Positions 42,531-51,741 of a stretch of DNA of 64,000 bases are shown piece by piece (position 1 is the stretch's first letter; every line of letters begins with the position of its first letter). The stretch is from Natronorubrum tibetense GA33. GTDB taxonomy: Archaea; Halobacteriota; Halobacteria; Halobacteriales; Natrialbaceae. The DNA is taken from NCBI RefSeq assembly GCF_000383975.1, contig NZ_KB913017.1, positions 2,888,165 through 2,952,164 of the forward strand, given 5' to 3'. The notes under the pieces are model-generated. The model did no database searches, had not been told where the DNA came from, and saw only the letters and a list, made by a program, of their open reading frames with translations. Made by a program: the position numbers and the translations under genes.

Positions 42531-43868
42531 GTGGGCTCGAAGAATCCCGTTCGACGACTGCGAGACGCCGTGAGCGGCGCGGAGACGAGCCGTTCCATCG
42601 TGATCGGCGCGGTCATCCTGAGTACGTTCTTCGTCGGCTTTGGCGGCGGCGTGATCTTCCCGATCCTGCCGAACCTCGGCATCGTCCTCGGCATCTCGCC
42701 GTTTCTCGTCGGCATCATCCTCAGCGCGAACCGCTTCTCGCGACTGTTCGCGAACGCGCCGGCCGGCGTGCTCGTCGACCGTGTCGGCACGCGCAAACCG
42801 TTCGTCGCCGGGATGATCGTCCAGTCAGTCGCGACGTTCGGCTACGTCGTCGCCATGATCTCGGCACGGCCCGAGTTGTGGTTCCTCCCGGATATTCCCG
42901 CGGCGTGGTTCCTCGGCTCGAGGATCATCTGGGGGGTCGGAAGTGCAGCCGTCTTCGCGACCGCGTACACGATCGCGTCCGACGTCAGCGACGGGAGTTC
43001 GCGGGGCGCGAACATGGGGCTCATCCGCGGCGGCGTCCTTTTCGGATTCCCCTGTGGCGTCGTCATCGGCGGGCTCATTAGCGAGCTCTCGGGAACGGTC
43101 TCGGCGTTCGTCGTCGCGACCCTGTTCGCCGTCCTCGCGAGCGTGATCGCCTACGCGACGATCCCGGAGACCCATATCGAGGGCGACGAACACCGGTCGG
43201 TCTCGGTGTGGGACGTCGACACGAGCGTCCCCGCCCTCACGGTCGGGCTGGTGAACTTCGCGGTGCTGTTCGCCTACATCGGTGCGCTGTTCGCGACGCT
43301 CGTCCTCTTTCTCGACCACAACGATCTCGGCGTCTTCGGCTTCGACGCGCAGGCCTCGTCGGGGATCTTCATGGCCGTCACGGTCGTCGCCGCCGGCATC
43401 TTCATGTTCCTCGGCGGCTACGTCAGTGACCGAACGGGGTCGCGGATCCCGACGCTGCTGGTGTTCCTCGGAACGTCCTTTGTCGGCTTCGTCATGCTCG
43501 CGATGGCCGGTTCGGTCGCCAGCCTCGCGGTCGCCTGCCTGTTGATCGGCGCCGGTCAGGGCGGGACGAGCGGCCCGCTGATGGCGTTGCTCGCCGACCT
43601 CACCCCAGACGAGCGGATGGGGCGTGCGGTCGGGACGAACAACGTCCTCGGCGACATCGGCGGCGGACTCGGCCCGATCATCTCCCTCCCGCTCGTCGAA
43701 CTGTTCGGCTTCTGGCCGATTTACGTCGCCTGTGCGATACTCCCCATCATCGCCGGCGCGATCTTGCTCGGCGGTGTCTATCGGGAAACGGGCCGGTTCC
43801 TCCCGAGCCTACAGGCGCTCGAGGAGTCGGCGCGCGCGTCTAGCGGAACGTCCGAGCACGCCGATTGA
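42531..43868 (+). CDS. Major facilitator superfamily transporter
   Basis: A 445-residue MFS permease with about 12 membrane segments. Motif-A-like ANAPAGVLVDRVGTRKPF between TM2 and TM3 and GGYVSDRTGSRIPT between TM8 and TM9 fit drug/metabolite exporters. The start is GTG at 42531; no earlier in-frame ATG lies before the stop. It is preceded by a TetR-type operator, suggesting inducible export of a small molecule. Confidence 0.85.
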   Translation: MGSKNPVRRLRDAVSGAETSRSIVIGAVILSTFFVGFGGGVIFPILPNLGIVLGISPFLVGIILSANRFSRLFANAPAGVLVDRVGTRKPFVAGMIVQSVATFGYVVAMISARPELWFLPDIPAAWFLGSRIIWGVGSAAVFATAYTIASDVSDGSSRGANMGLIRGGVLFGFPCGVVIGGLISELSGTVSAFVVATLFAVLASVIAYATIPETHIEGDEHRSVSVWDVDTSVPALTVGLVNFAVLFAYIGALFATLVLFLDHNDLGVFGFDAQASSGIFMAVTVVAAGIFMFLGGYVSDRTGSRIPTLLVFLGTSFVGFVMLAMAGSVASLAVACLLIGAGQGGTSGPLMALLADLTPDERMGRAVGTNNVLGDIGGGLGPIISLPLVELFGFWPIYVACAILPIIAGAILLGGVYRETGRFLPSLQALEESARASSGTSEHAD

Positions 43869-43981
43869 TCGTCTCGAGTGGTCAGTGGACGTGGCGGGCA
43901 TCGCCATCTTTACGCGCTCGAACACCGCGCGAACTCGCCGTGGGTCTTCCCGACAGCCGCAAGCATCGCCGTCTTTGCCGA

Positions 43982-44869
43982 ATGCCAACTACTGTGGCTG
44001 ACACCAGTATGAACACCACAGACGAGGAGTTCGGTCCGCTCGACGTGACTATCCGGGGTCCGGGGGAGCCCGAGGTCGTGGTCGTCGCCGGCGTCCACGG
44101 CGACGAGATGAGCGGAATCCGCGCAGTGCGCCGCCTGCGCGAGGCCGACCTCAACCTGCAGCGTGGCGTCGCGTTCGTCCTCGCTAATCCGGCCGCCATC
44201 GAGGCCGGCGAACGCTACCTCGACTCGGATCTCAACCGCGTGTTCCCCGGCGATTCGGACGGCGACCGTGAGCAACGGATCGCCGCCAGACTCTGCGAGT
44301 TCGTCGACGGCCGGACGACGCTCTCGCTGCACGGCACCGAGGCCGAACCTACGCCGTTCGCACTGATACACAGCGGTCAGGAACGCGAGTTCGAACTCGC
44401 CTCGGAACTCCCCGTTCCGTACGTCGTCGATCACTGGGGAGTCAACGAGCACACGATCACGACGTGTGGCTTCACGGTTGAGATCGAACTCGCCGCAGAG
44501 AATTCCGAGGACGTAGCCGATTCGGCCGAGTTCCAGGCCCGCGCGTTCCTCCAGCGGGTGGACGCACTTCCCGGAGATCCACCGGAGGCCGATCCCGACT
44601 TCTTCCACATGGGCGAGCCCGTTCCGAAGCCCGACGGGGAGTCATACGAGTTACACGTCGAGAATTTCGAACGGGTTCCGGAGGGAATCGTCTATGCGAC
44701 CGTCGACGGAGCAGCGCTGACCGCGGACGAGCCGTTTTGGCCGATAATCATGTCCGACGAGGGAGCCGAAGATATCTTCGGCTACCGGGGCCAGAAGATC
44801 GGCGAATCCCTCGAAGACGTCACGGAGACGTGGATCGGTGAGAACCGAGAACCGCGTGCGTCCGAGTAG
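43982..44869 (+). CDS. Succinylglutamate desuccinylase/aspartoacylase family zinc hydrolase
   Basis: A 295-residue M14-fold deacylase. Zinc ligands are in VVAGVHGDEMSG (His and Glu) and the later SLHGTEAEP; YLDSDLNRVFPG matches the family. It removes acyl groups from N-acyl amino acids or similar amides. An internal ATG at 44009 (MNTTDEEFG) is an alternative start. It lies 113 bases after the MFS gene on the same strand and may be cotranscribed. Confidence 0.8.
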   Translation: MPTTVADTSMNTTDEEFGPLDVTIRGPGEPEVVVVAGVHGDEMSGIRAVRRLREADLNLQRGVAFVLANPAAIEAGERYLDSDLNRVFPGDSDGDREQRIAARLCEFVDGRTTLSLHGTEAEPTPFALIHSGQEREFELASELPVPYVVDHWGVNEHTITTCGFTVEIELAAENSEDVADSAEFQARAFLQRVDALPGDPPEADPDFFHMGEPVPKPDGESYELHVENFERVPEGIVYATVDGAALTADEPFWPIIMSDEGAEDIFGYRGQKIGESLEDVTETWIGENREPRASE

Positions 44870-44954
44870 CGCTGACGAATTGATGCAACCCGACTCGACG
44901 GAACGTACTGAACCGGGGATCGGCGTCCGGCACGCCGAACCACCCTACCGCTCC

Positions 44955-45587
44955 TCAATGAGTGTCGCCCGTCGAACCGGACCGATAGAGCCACTCGCGA
45001 AGGATCGCGTCGAGGCTCGCTCGAGTGATCTCCGCGATGTCGTCGCGCTCGAGAGTCACCTGATAGATCCGCCCGCCGTTGATGCTGGCCAGCAGCAGCG
45101 TCGCGACCTGCTCCGGATCAACGTCGCGGAAGACGCCCTGTTCGATCCCCTCTTCGACGATCGCGATCACGGTCGCCTCGACCGTCTCGTAGTTGCGGCT
45201 CAACTGTCGGCAGAACTCGTCGTTGTGCGGGGCCTCCGTGCGAACCTCGAGCATCGCGGTCGTCAGTTCCCAGTGGTCGAACGTCCCTCGCTCGGGCGGG
45301 CCGAACAGCAGCGTGTCGATCAGCGCCTCGAGGCGCTCGTCAGGGTCGCCGCGGCCCTCGACGGCGATGTTCTGCTCGAACGCCGAGAGCAGATACTCGA
45401 GAAACGCGACGAGCAGGGCTTCCTTGGTGTCGTAGTGGTAGTGGAGGACGCCTTTCGTCTTGTCGAACTCGTCGGCGATCGCCTGCATCGTCAGGTTCGC
45501 ATAGCCGTGTTTGCACAGCGCACGATACGTGGCCCGCATGATCGCCTCCTCGGTGTCGACGGGCTCGCCGTCGGCGTTGGCCCCCAT
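44955..45587 (-). CDS. TetR-family transcriptional regulator
   Basis: A 210-residue regulator. The N-terminal TetR helix-turn-helix is LTMQAIADEFDKTKGVLHYHYDTKEAL (split here: LTMQAIADEFDKTKG, then VLHYHYDTKEAL), followed by an all-helical effector domain. The upstream region repeats CCCAAACCCTTTT found at the MFS gene promoter, so it probably regulates itself and the MFS exporter. Confidence 0.85.
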   Translation of the reverse strand: MGANADGEPVDTEEAIMRATYRALCKHGYANLTMQAIADEFDKTKGVLHYHYDTKEALLVAFLEYLLSAFEQNIAVEGRGDPDERLEALIDTLLFGPPERGTFDHWELTTAMLEVRTEAPHNDEFCRQLSRNYETVEATVIAIVEEGIEQGVFRDVDPEQVATLLLASINGGRIYQVTLERDDIAEITRASLDAILREWLYRSGSTGDTH

Positions 45588-45675
45588 ACTATCTCTTCCG
45601 TCGCAAAATATCCAAAAAAGGGTTTGGGTATCGGTCGACGTCGTCTCGAATCGAATGCTGTGCCGAGTCCGCTCC

Positions 45676-46416
45676 TCAGCCGTCCGACTGTTCGCGTTCG
45701 ACGATCTCGAGCACCTCCTCGAGCGACTCGATTCGATAGGCGGCGGCTGGACCGTCCTCGGCACCGAACGCGACCCCGTTGATCTCCATCTCGTCGGCCC
45801 CCTTCACGTCGTGGTCGTAGCGGTCGCCGATCATCAGCGATCGCTCGGGGTCGGCGTCGGCCTTCTCGAGTGCGGTCTCGAACATCGCGGGATCGGGTTT
45901 CGTTCGACCCACCTCCTCGGAGGTGGTGATCGAGTCGAACGCCTCGCGAACGCCGAAAGCCTCGAGCATCTCCTTGCCCGCGTCGTCGTCCACGTCGCTC
46001 ACCACTCCGACGTGGATGTCGCGCCGAGCGAGTTCGCGAATCGTCTCGACCGCGCCCGGAATCGGTTCGATCGACGACTCCACATGTCGCTCGAAATCGG
46101 GCTCCCACCGCTCGCGGGGGAGGTCCTCGCCGACGAGCGCCTCGACACCCACCGCGTAGGCCTCGCGGGCCGACTGGAACTCGGTGCCCTCGCGCTCGCG
46201 GAAGTGGTCTCCGACGGCCGTCCGCCACGCGTCGATGGCCTCCTCGACCGATAGCTCGAGGTCGTGTTCTTCGACCAACTCCTCGACGAACGCGGCGTGG
46301 GCGGCCTGGACGGACTCGAGTTCGAGGATGACGCCGCCGATGTCCCAGAAGACGGCGTCCCACGCCGTAGAACATCCATCAGTTTCACTGCCCCCGTCTC
46401 GGCCGTCGCTACTCAC
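45676..46416 (-). CDS. HAD-superfamily hydrolase
   Basis: A 246-residue HAD phosphatase. Motif I is FWDIGGVILE (the second Asp of DxD is Gly, as in many haloacid dehalogenase-like members), motif II VVSDVDDDAGK, motif III VGRTKPDPAMF and motif IV MIGDRYDHDVKGAD. The cap domain is inserted after motif I. Substrate unknown. The ATG overlaps the FMN-oxidase stop by 4 bases, so the pair is cotranscribed. Confidence 0.82.
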   Translation of the reverse strand: MSSDGRDGGSETDGCSTAWDAVFWDIGGVILELESVQAAHAAFVEELVEEHDLELSVEEAIDAWRTAVGDHFREREGTEFQSAREAYAVGVEALVGEDLPRERWEPDFERHVESSIEPIPGAVETIRELARRDIHVGVVSDVDDDAGKEMLEAFGVREAFDSITTSEEVGRTKPDPAMFETALEKADADPERSLMIGDRYDHDVKGADEMEINGVAFGAEDGPAAAYRIESLEEVLEIVEREQSDG

Positions 46417-47630
46417 CGTTCTGCCCTCCGTACCTTCGACCGATCGACCTCGTCGATGCTTGCACAGCCCGAGAGCCCGACCGTCAGATCGACGTCGGCC
46501 AGCAGGTTCTCGAGAACCGCCCGAACACCGTCCTCGCCGCCGATGCCCAGTCCCAGAGCGTACGGCCGGCCCAGCAACACCGCGTCGGCACCGAGTGCGA
46601 CGGCGCGGAAGACGTCGCTTCCGCGGCGAATCCCGCTGTCGAAGAGGACGGGGACGTCTTCGTCTTCGTCGGTCGCGTCGTCGACGGCGTCGACCACGTC
46701 CGGCAGCGCCTCGAGCGCGGGAATCGCGCCATCGACCTGCCGTCCGCCGTGATTCGAGACGATCAGCCCGTCGACGCCGCGTTCGACGGCCTCACGGGCG
46801 TCCTCGGGATGAAGGATGCCCTTGACGAGGACCGGCAGGTCGGTCTGCTCGTCCAGCCACTCGAGGTCGTTCCAGGTGAGCGAGGCGTCGCCGAAACACT
46901 CGCTCCAGGATTCGATCGACGCCTCGGGGTCGGCCCACGGATCGTCGCCCTCGAGTCGCTCGCAGAAGGCCGGATCCTCGAAGTAGTTTTTGAGGCCCTG
47001 GCCCTGCAGGAAGGGGAGGTAACCGAGTTCGATGTCGCGCTCGCGCCAGCCCATCTTCGGCGTGTCGAGAGTGACGACGACGGCCTCGTAGCCGGCGCCT
47101 TCGGCGCGCTCGAGGAAACTCGCAGCGACATCTCGGTCGGAGCTCCAGTAGAGCTGGAACCAGCCCGGACTGTCGCCGAGTTCGTCGGCGACCTCCTCGA
47201 AGGTGTAGGAGGAGACCGAACTGAGGACCATCGGGATCCCGAACTCGCTGGCCGCGCGGGCGACGGCGAGTTCGGCCTCGCCGTGGAGAATGCCCTGAAC
47301 ACCGATCGGCGCGAGCATGATCGGGGCCGGATACTCGCGGTCGAAGAGTTCGATCGAGAGGTCGCGACTCGAGACGTCCCGCATCATCCGGGGAACGATC
47401 TGCCAGTCGTCGAAGGCTCGGTCGTTGGCTCGCACTGTCGATTCCGAGCCGGCCCCGCCGGCGACGTAGGCGAACGCCTCGTCGCTCAGTTCCTCGTGGG
47501 CGCATTCGACCAACTCCTCGTAGGCGACCGGGAACTCGGGGGGTTGGCCCTCGAGCATACCCTTGCGATACACGTCCTGTTGTCGCTTCGGTCCGTACTG
47601 TGGGGTGTCTTTTGGGGTGTCGTCTGTCAT
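46413..47630 (-). CDS. FMN-dependent alpha-hydroxyacid oxidase (lactate 2-monooxygenase-like)
   Basis: A 405-residue TIM-barrel flavoenzyme with PIMLAPIGVQGILHGEAELA, the catalytic His/Arg region LIVSNHGGRQVDGAIPALEA and the C-terminal FMN-phosphate site FRAVALGADAVLLGRPYALG. It oxidises L-lactate, mandelate or another 2-hydroxyacid. The N-terminus (YAYVAGGAGSE region) is typical. With the HAD gene it forms a two-gene unit divergent from the SDR gene. Confidence 0.9.
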   Translation of the reverse strand: MTDDTPKDTPQYGPKRQQDVYRKGMLEGQPPEFPVAYEELVECAHEELSDEAFAYVAGGAGSESTVRANDRAFDDWQIVPRMMRDVSSRDLSIELFDREYPAPIMLAPIGVQGILHGEAELAVARAASEFGIPMVLSSVSSYTFEEVADELGDSPGWFQLYWSSDRDVAASFLERAEGAGYEAVVVTLDTPKMGWRERDIELGYLPFLQGQGLKNYFEDPAFCERLEGDDPWADPEASIESWSECFGDASLTWNDLEWLDEQTDLPVLVKGILHPEDAREAVERGVDGLIVSNHGGRQVDGAIPALEALPDVVDAVDDATDEDEDVPVLFDSGIRRGSDVFRAVALGADAVLLGRPYALGLGIGGEDGVRAVLENLLADVDLTVGLSGCASIDEVDRSKVRRAER

Positions 47631-47824
47631 AGATACTCCGGCGACGGGCAGTCAGTGCCGATAGTCGGTGCGAGCCCATCGCTGTCCGTGTGTCTGTGCC
47701 ACCGATTGCCACTCACTTAATCCTACGCTCTTCGGTATCGACGGTCATCTTTATTAACAGTGTCTTCATATGCTCGAATGGATCTAACAATGGTAACCTA
47801 TCACCAGTTCGCGGGTGACCGCGT

Positions 47825-48601
47825 ATGAGCACCGAGCAGTTTAGCGTCGACGGCGATGTCGCCATTATCACTGGCTCCTCGAGCGGCATCGGCCGCGGAA
47901 TCGCCGAACGCTTCGCCGCCGACGGCGTCGATGTCGTCGTCTGTTCGCGCGAACAGGAGAACGTCGACCCCGTCGCGGAGGAGATCAACGCGAGCGACAG
48001 CCCCGGCGAGGCGCTGGCGATCGAGTGCGACGTGACCGACCGCGAGGCCGTCGAGGCGCTCATCGAGGCCACCGTCGAGGAGTTCGGCGGGCTAGACGTG
48101 CTGGTCAACAACGCCGGCGCGTCGTTCATGGCCGACTTCGACGATGTCTCGGAGAACGGCTGGAAAACCATCGTCGACATCAACCTCCACGGAACGTACA
48201 ACTGTACGCACGCGGCCGCTGACCACCTCAAGGACGGCGGTGGCTCCGTCGTCAACTTCGCGAGCGTCGCCGGCCAGCGCGGCTCGCCGCTGATGAGCCC
48301 GTACGGGGCCTCCAAGGCGGGTGTCATCAACCTCACCACGACGGTCTCCTACGAGTGGGCCGACGAGGGGGTCCGCGTCAACTGCATCGCGCCCGGCTTC
48401 GTCGCCACGCCCGGCGTCGAGAGCCAGATGGGCGTCTCAGCGGACAATATCGATCGCGAAGAAGTCGCCCGGCGGATCGGCACCGTCGAGGAGATCGCCG
48501 ACGTGACGCAGTTCCTCGCCAGCCCCGCCTCGTCCTACGTCGTCGGTGAGACGATCACCGTTCAGGGCGTCCCGCAGATCAGCGAAGATCACGAGGTCTG
48601 A
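47825..48601 (+). CDS. Short-chain dehydrogenase/reductase
   Basis: A 258-residue classical SDR: TGSSSGIGRGIAERF, NNAGASFMADF, catalytic Ser-Tyr-Lys (SVAGQRGSPLMSPYGASKAG) and an NCIAPGFVATPG turn. The family includes 3-oxoacyl-ACP reductases and glucose/ribitol dehydrogenases. A stray in-frame region upstream (from about 47760) has no clear start. It is divergent from the FMN-oxidase gene. Confidence 0.85.
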   Translation: MSTEQFSVDGDVAIITGSSSGIGRGIAERFAADGVDVVVCSREQENVDPVAEEINASDSPGEALAIECDVTDREAVEALIEATVEEFGGLDVLVNNAGASFMADFDDVSENGWKTIVDINLHGTYNCTHAAADHLKDGGGSVVNFASVAGQRGSPLMSPYGASKAGVINLTTTVSYEWADEGVRVNCIAPGFVATPGVESQMGVSADNIDREEVARRIGTVEEIADVTQFLASPASSYVVGETITVQGVPQISEDHEV

Positions 48602-48694
48602 GCTATTTGCGGAGTCTCGAGCCCGAAACAACGCTCGTTCCGTCGCCACCGGTTCCCATACACCCAAAAGGCCGCGTTTCGTCTATGAAAGACG

Positions 48695-49699
48695 ATGACA
48701 GACAGAGACGTTCACCTTCCGGTCGCGGCCCAACCGACTGTCGACTCGATCGTCGACTACACCACATTGGCGGAGGAGGGCGGCTACGACTGCGCCTGGC
48801 TCCCCGAGACGTGGGGCCGCGACGGCGTGGTCGTCCTGACCGCGATGGCCGAACGGACCGAGTCGATCGATATCGGCTCGAGCATCCTCAACACCTATTC
48901 GCGCTCGCCGGCCCTGCTGGGCCAGACGGCGGCGACGATGCAGGAGGTTTCCGACGGCCGGTTCCGCCTCGGCCTCGGCCCCAGCGGCCCCGTCGTGATC
49001 GAGAACTGGCACGGGATGGAGTACGGCAACCCGCTCCGGCGAACCCGCGAAACCGTCGAGATCGTTCGCGAAGTGCTCTCCGGAGAGCCGGTCAACTACG
49101 ACGGCGACGACTTCCAGCTCTCGGGCTTCCGACTGCGCTGTGAGGCCCCGAAGCCGTCCCCGCCGATCGAGGTGACCGGGATGGGGCCGAAAGCCGTCGA
49201 ACTCGCCGGTCGATTCGCCGACGGCTGGCACGGCATCATGCTCACTCCCGAGGGGATGGACGACCGCCTCGAGGACATCGAACGCGGCGCGGAACTCGGC
49301 GACCGAGACCCCGACGACGTCCACGTCACCACCGGCGTGACCTGCTGTGCGCTCGAGGACGCTGAGCGTGCACGCAAACTCACGCGCCAGCACATCGGCT
49401 TCTACATCGGCGGGATGGGCACGTTCTACCGCGACGCCTTAGAGCGCCAGGGCTACGAGGAGGCTCCCGAGATCCACGACGCGTGGCAGGACGGCGACCG
49501 AGAGCGCGCGCTCGAACTGGTCGACGAGAGCATCCTCGACGATCTCTGTGCCTTCGGGACGCCCGAAGAGACGCGCGAGCAACTCGAGGCCTACGAGGCC
49601 GTCGAGGGGCTCGATTCCATCGCGATCAGTTTCCCGCGTGGGGCTGACGAAGACACAGTCAAGCAGACGATGGAGGCCGTCGCACCCGACGCGTCCTAA
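48695..49699 (+). CDS. F420-dependent luciferase-like oxidoreductase (haloarchaeal type)
   Basis: A 334-residue LLM-superfamily protein. It has HLPVAAQPTVDSIVDYTTLA, SILNTYSRSPALLGQTAATM and GIMLTPEGMDDRLEDIE; this resembles a haloarchaeal F420-type subfamily (TIGR04024-like, from memory). Such enzymes reduce or oxidise small substrates with F420. The substrate is unknown. It starts 93 bases after the SDR gene. Confidence 0.8.
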   Translation: MTDRDVHLPVAAQPTVDSIVDYTTLAEEGGYDCAWLPETWGRDGVVVLTAMAERTESIDIGSSILNTYSRSPALLGQTAATMQEVSDGRFRLGLGPSGPVVIENWHGMEYGNPLRRTRETVEIVREVLSGEPVNYDGDDFQLSGFRLRCEAPKPSPPIEVTGMGPKAVELAGRFADGWHGIMLTPEGMDDRLEDIERGAELGDRDPDDVHVTTGVTCCALEDAERARKLTRQHIGFYIGGMGTFYRDALERQGYEEAPEIHDAWQDGDRERALELVDESILDDLCAFGTPEETREQLEAYEAVEGLDSIAISFPRGADEDTVKQTMEAVAPDAS

Positions 49700-50046
49700 C
49701 GGCGGAGTTGGATCGCACGACTGCCTTCGTTGGTGGGCAGTTCGGACGGAAGACAGTTCGAGCAGACTAGAAACGGGTCAATTCGAGCAGTTATTCGACC
49801 CGCTTTTCGACAGAATCAAAATACGCAACTCCGTCCGGAACGTTTGCCCCGTAGAATGTCACGCATATCCGATTGCAGTACGGCGTTGCGATCGGTGTGT
49901 GACTCGTTTCAGTGGCACCATCGTCGCCAGGCCCGGAAACTCACTGCAATGCCCCACCAAAACGTTGTGTCGCCGTCTCGACTGTGATCTGTAAGCAAAG
50001 GGCATCCGGGCTGTCAGTCGGCCCTCGATCGGATTCGGGAGGAGAA
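49700..50046. other. Intergenic region, nothing supported
   Basis: 347 bases between the F420 oxidoreductase and the small membrane protein. Several short frames on both strands, none with recognisable motifs or coding-like third-position pattern. Confidence 0.5.
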
Positions 50047-50280
50047 TCAGCGGAGTTTGTGATATGCGAACACAGCAACAAAAGCCACGTAGCACACGAT
50101 AGCCGCGGTCATGATCCACGCCAAGATCGTGTCAAGCAGGGCGACCAACCCGGCGATCGGCTCTAGCACTGACGGGAGATTGGCGGCAGCATTCGACTCC
50201 ATGATGTCCGAGAGGTCCGTGAACACGTACGCGAGTGCGAGCAACGGCGGACCGAGGGCAATAGCCCCCAGAGTCGCCAT
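50047..50280 (-). CDS. Small two-span membrane protein
   Basis: A 77-residue protein with two hydrophobic segments (MATLGAIALGPPLLALAYVF and LDTILAWIMTAAIVCYVAFV) and a short loop, ending YHKLR. No known family. The start ATG at 50280 is not preceded by a convincing TATA box, so the call is moderate. Confidence 0.5.
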   Translation of the reverse strand: MATLGAIALGPPLLALAYVFTDLSDIMESNAAANLPSVLEPIAGLVALLDTILAWIMTAAIVCYVAFVAVFAYHKLR

Positions 50281-50509
50281 ATCTCCGATCCGTTCCCGCC
50301 AGCCACGTTTCGGCGAGTGGTTTCGACGTTGCGTCAGCGTCGAGTCGGCACTCTGTTGCTGGTAATGGGTCGTGTCCGGTCCACAGTCCGCACAGGATTC
50401 GTCACTCGATATTCGGAACTCCCTCGAATTCTCGAGCCGTATGTAGAGGATTCATTAGTTAATTTCCGTAAATTAATCACTTTAAGGTATCGGCTACCCG
50501 TCGCGGGCA

Positions 50510-50580
50510 GTCTCTGGTGACATCCTCCGCGAGTTAAAGGGCACGGCTTCCCGTACCACAGGTGGGATATGTGTCGGCCT
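50510..50580 (-). mobile_element. Degenerate IS200/IS605 (TnpB-type) right-end-like remnant
   Basis: On the minus strand CATATCCCACCTGTGG... leads to GTGCCCTTTAACTCGCGGAG followed by GATGTCACC. This resembles the DNA after tnpB genes in haloarchaeal IS1341-type elements (ATATCCCA... GGAGGATGTCA). No intact tnpB is present. A weak call based on remembered element ends. Confidence 0.35.
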
Positions 50581-50769
50581 TCGACACGACTTGTTCCCCT
50601 CGAACATCTCGAGGAGCCAGCTTATCCAAAACGGCCACCCACCGGGCCACCTGAAGGGATTATCCCGCTCGAGGGCCGAGGTCCGATATGGAGTGGTGCG
50701 ACAAGTCAACGAGATCACCCGGGAACGAGAGTTTGCGTTCCTGGAACCAAAGCTCGAGGGGACAAATGC

Positions 50770-51419
50770 GTGACTGACGACGCGCTTCCGGCCGAACACC
50801 GCTCGCCGCTGGCCACGCTCGTCGACGAGGTGCTCGCGGGCGTCGGCTACGAGGTCGCGGCTGCCACCGACGCCGTCGACGACGCCGTCCCCGGCTACGG
50901 CGGCCTCTTCGATCCCGAAACCACCCCGGACGAACTGCGTCGCGCACTCGAGAGCCTCCTGGAGTCGGGACTCAGTCGGCCACCCGTCCCCGAACCGACG
51001 AGCGACGCGTTCGTCCTCTACGTGGACGGTAGTTCACGCGGCAACCCCGGCCCTGCAGGGGCGGGCGCTGTCATCGCGGACGCTGCGGGGGACCAGCTCG
51101 CCCGTCTCGGCCGACCGGTCGGCTCCCGGACGGGGAACAATACCGCCGAGTACGTCGCCCTCCAACTCGGGCTCGCCGAGCTGTTGGCTCGGTACGAGCC
51201 ACGCAGGGTAGAGGTCCGCATCGATTCGATGACGGTCATCCGAGACGTCTGGGGTGGCGACGACCCGACGGAGCCGGCGTCGAGAGGTACAGCGAGGCCG
51301 TTACGACGGCACTCTCGAGCATTCCGGACCATCAGTACACGCATCTGGCCGACAGCGACCTGAACCCCGCCGACGCGTTGGCGACGGTGGGTGCCGATAT
51401 CGCGGCCTTCGGACCCTGA
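50770..51419 (+). pseudogene. rnhA: Ribonuclease HI, frameshifted (or sequence error)
   Basis: The GTG at 50770 opens a haloarchaeal RNase HI: LYVDGSSRGNPGPAGAGAVI (catalytic Asp), NNTAEYVALQLGLAELL (Glu) and VRIDSMTVIRDVWGGDDPTE. At about 51274 the frame must shift by one to continue as VERYSEAVTTALSSIPDHQY then HLADSDLNPADALATV with the last catalytic Asp, ending at 51419. In the reading frame as given, the protein ends differently at 51363 and lacks the final Asp. The enzyme cleaves RNA in RNA-DNA hybrids. One lost base, either real or a sequencing error. Confidence 0.8.
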
Positions 51420-51486
51420 TAATTGGTGAACGCGGTATTCGCTCGAGGAGTGAATGAAACAAGGAAGCGCTGCTCTCGTGGCTACG

Positions 51487-51608
51487 AGGAATTGCCACGC
51501 CCTCCCCAGCCGATTCACTCCCTCACTGCGTTCAGTCCCTCATCCCTCGCGTGATTCCGTCGGCAGGCCTCACTATCGTTCGGCCAGCCGACAGCACGCG
51601 CCACCGCA
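51487..51608 (+). repeat. Interspersed hairpin repeat, copy 2
   Basis: GAATTGCCACGCCCTCCCCA begins a segment that matches the minus strand of 40147-40275 over about 120 bases, with the stem TCGGCAGGCC/GGCCAGCCGA around TCACTATCGTTC. The partner copy keeps the stem and loop with changes that preserve pairing at most positions. It lies just after the RNase HI gene. Confidence 0.6.
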
Positions 51609-51741
51609 CGCCGGGTGATCAGGACTGAGCGATACCGCCTCGCCTGCGTTGAACCGAGAACGAGACGCATCGCCATCGAGATAATCAAACTGACACCGAC
51701 GGCCCGACAGCTACAAACCGCAGATCCTCCCAGTTCGTGGT

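Noticed and set aside
50591..50773. 60-codon frame before the RNase HI gene
   Set aside because: It lies within the IS-like remnant and has no recognisable protein family.
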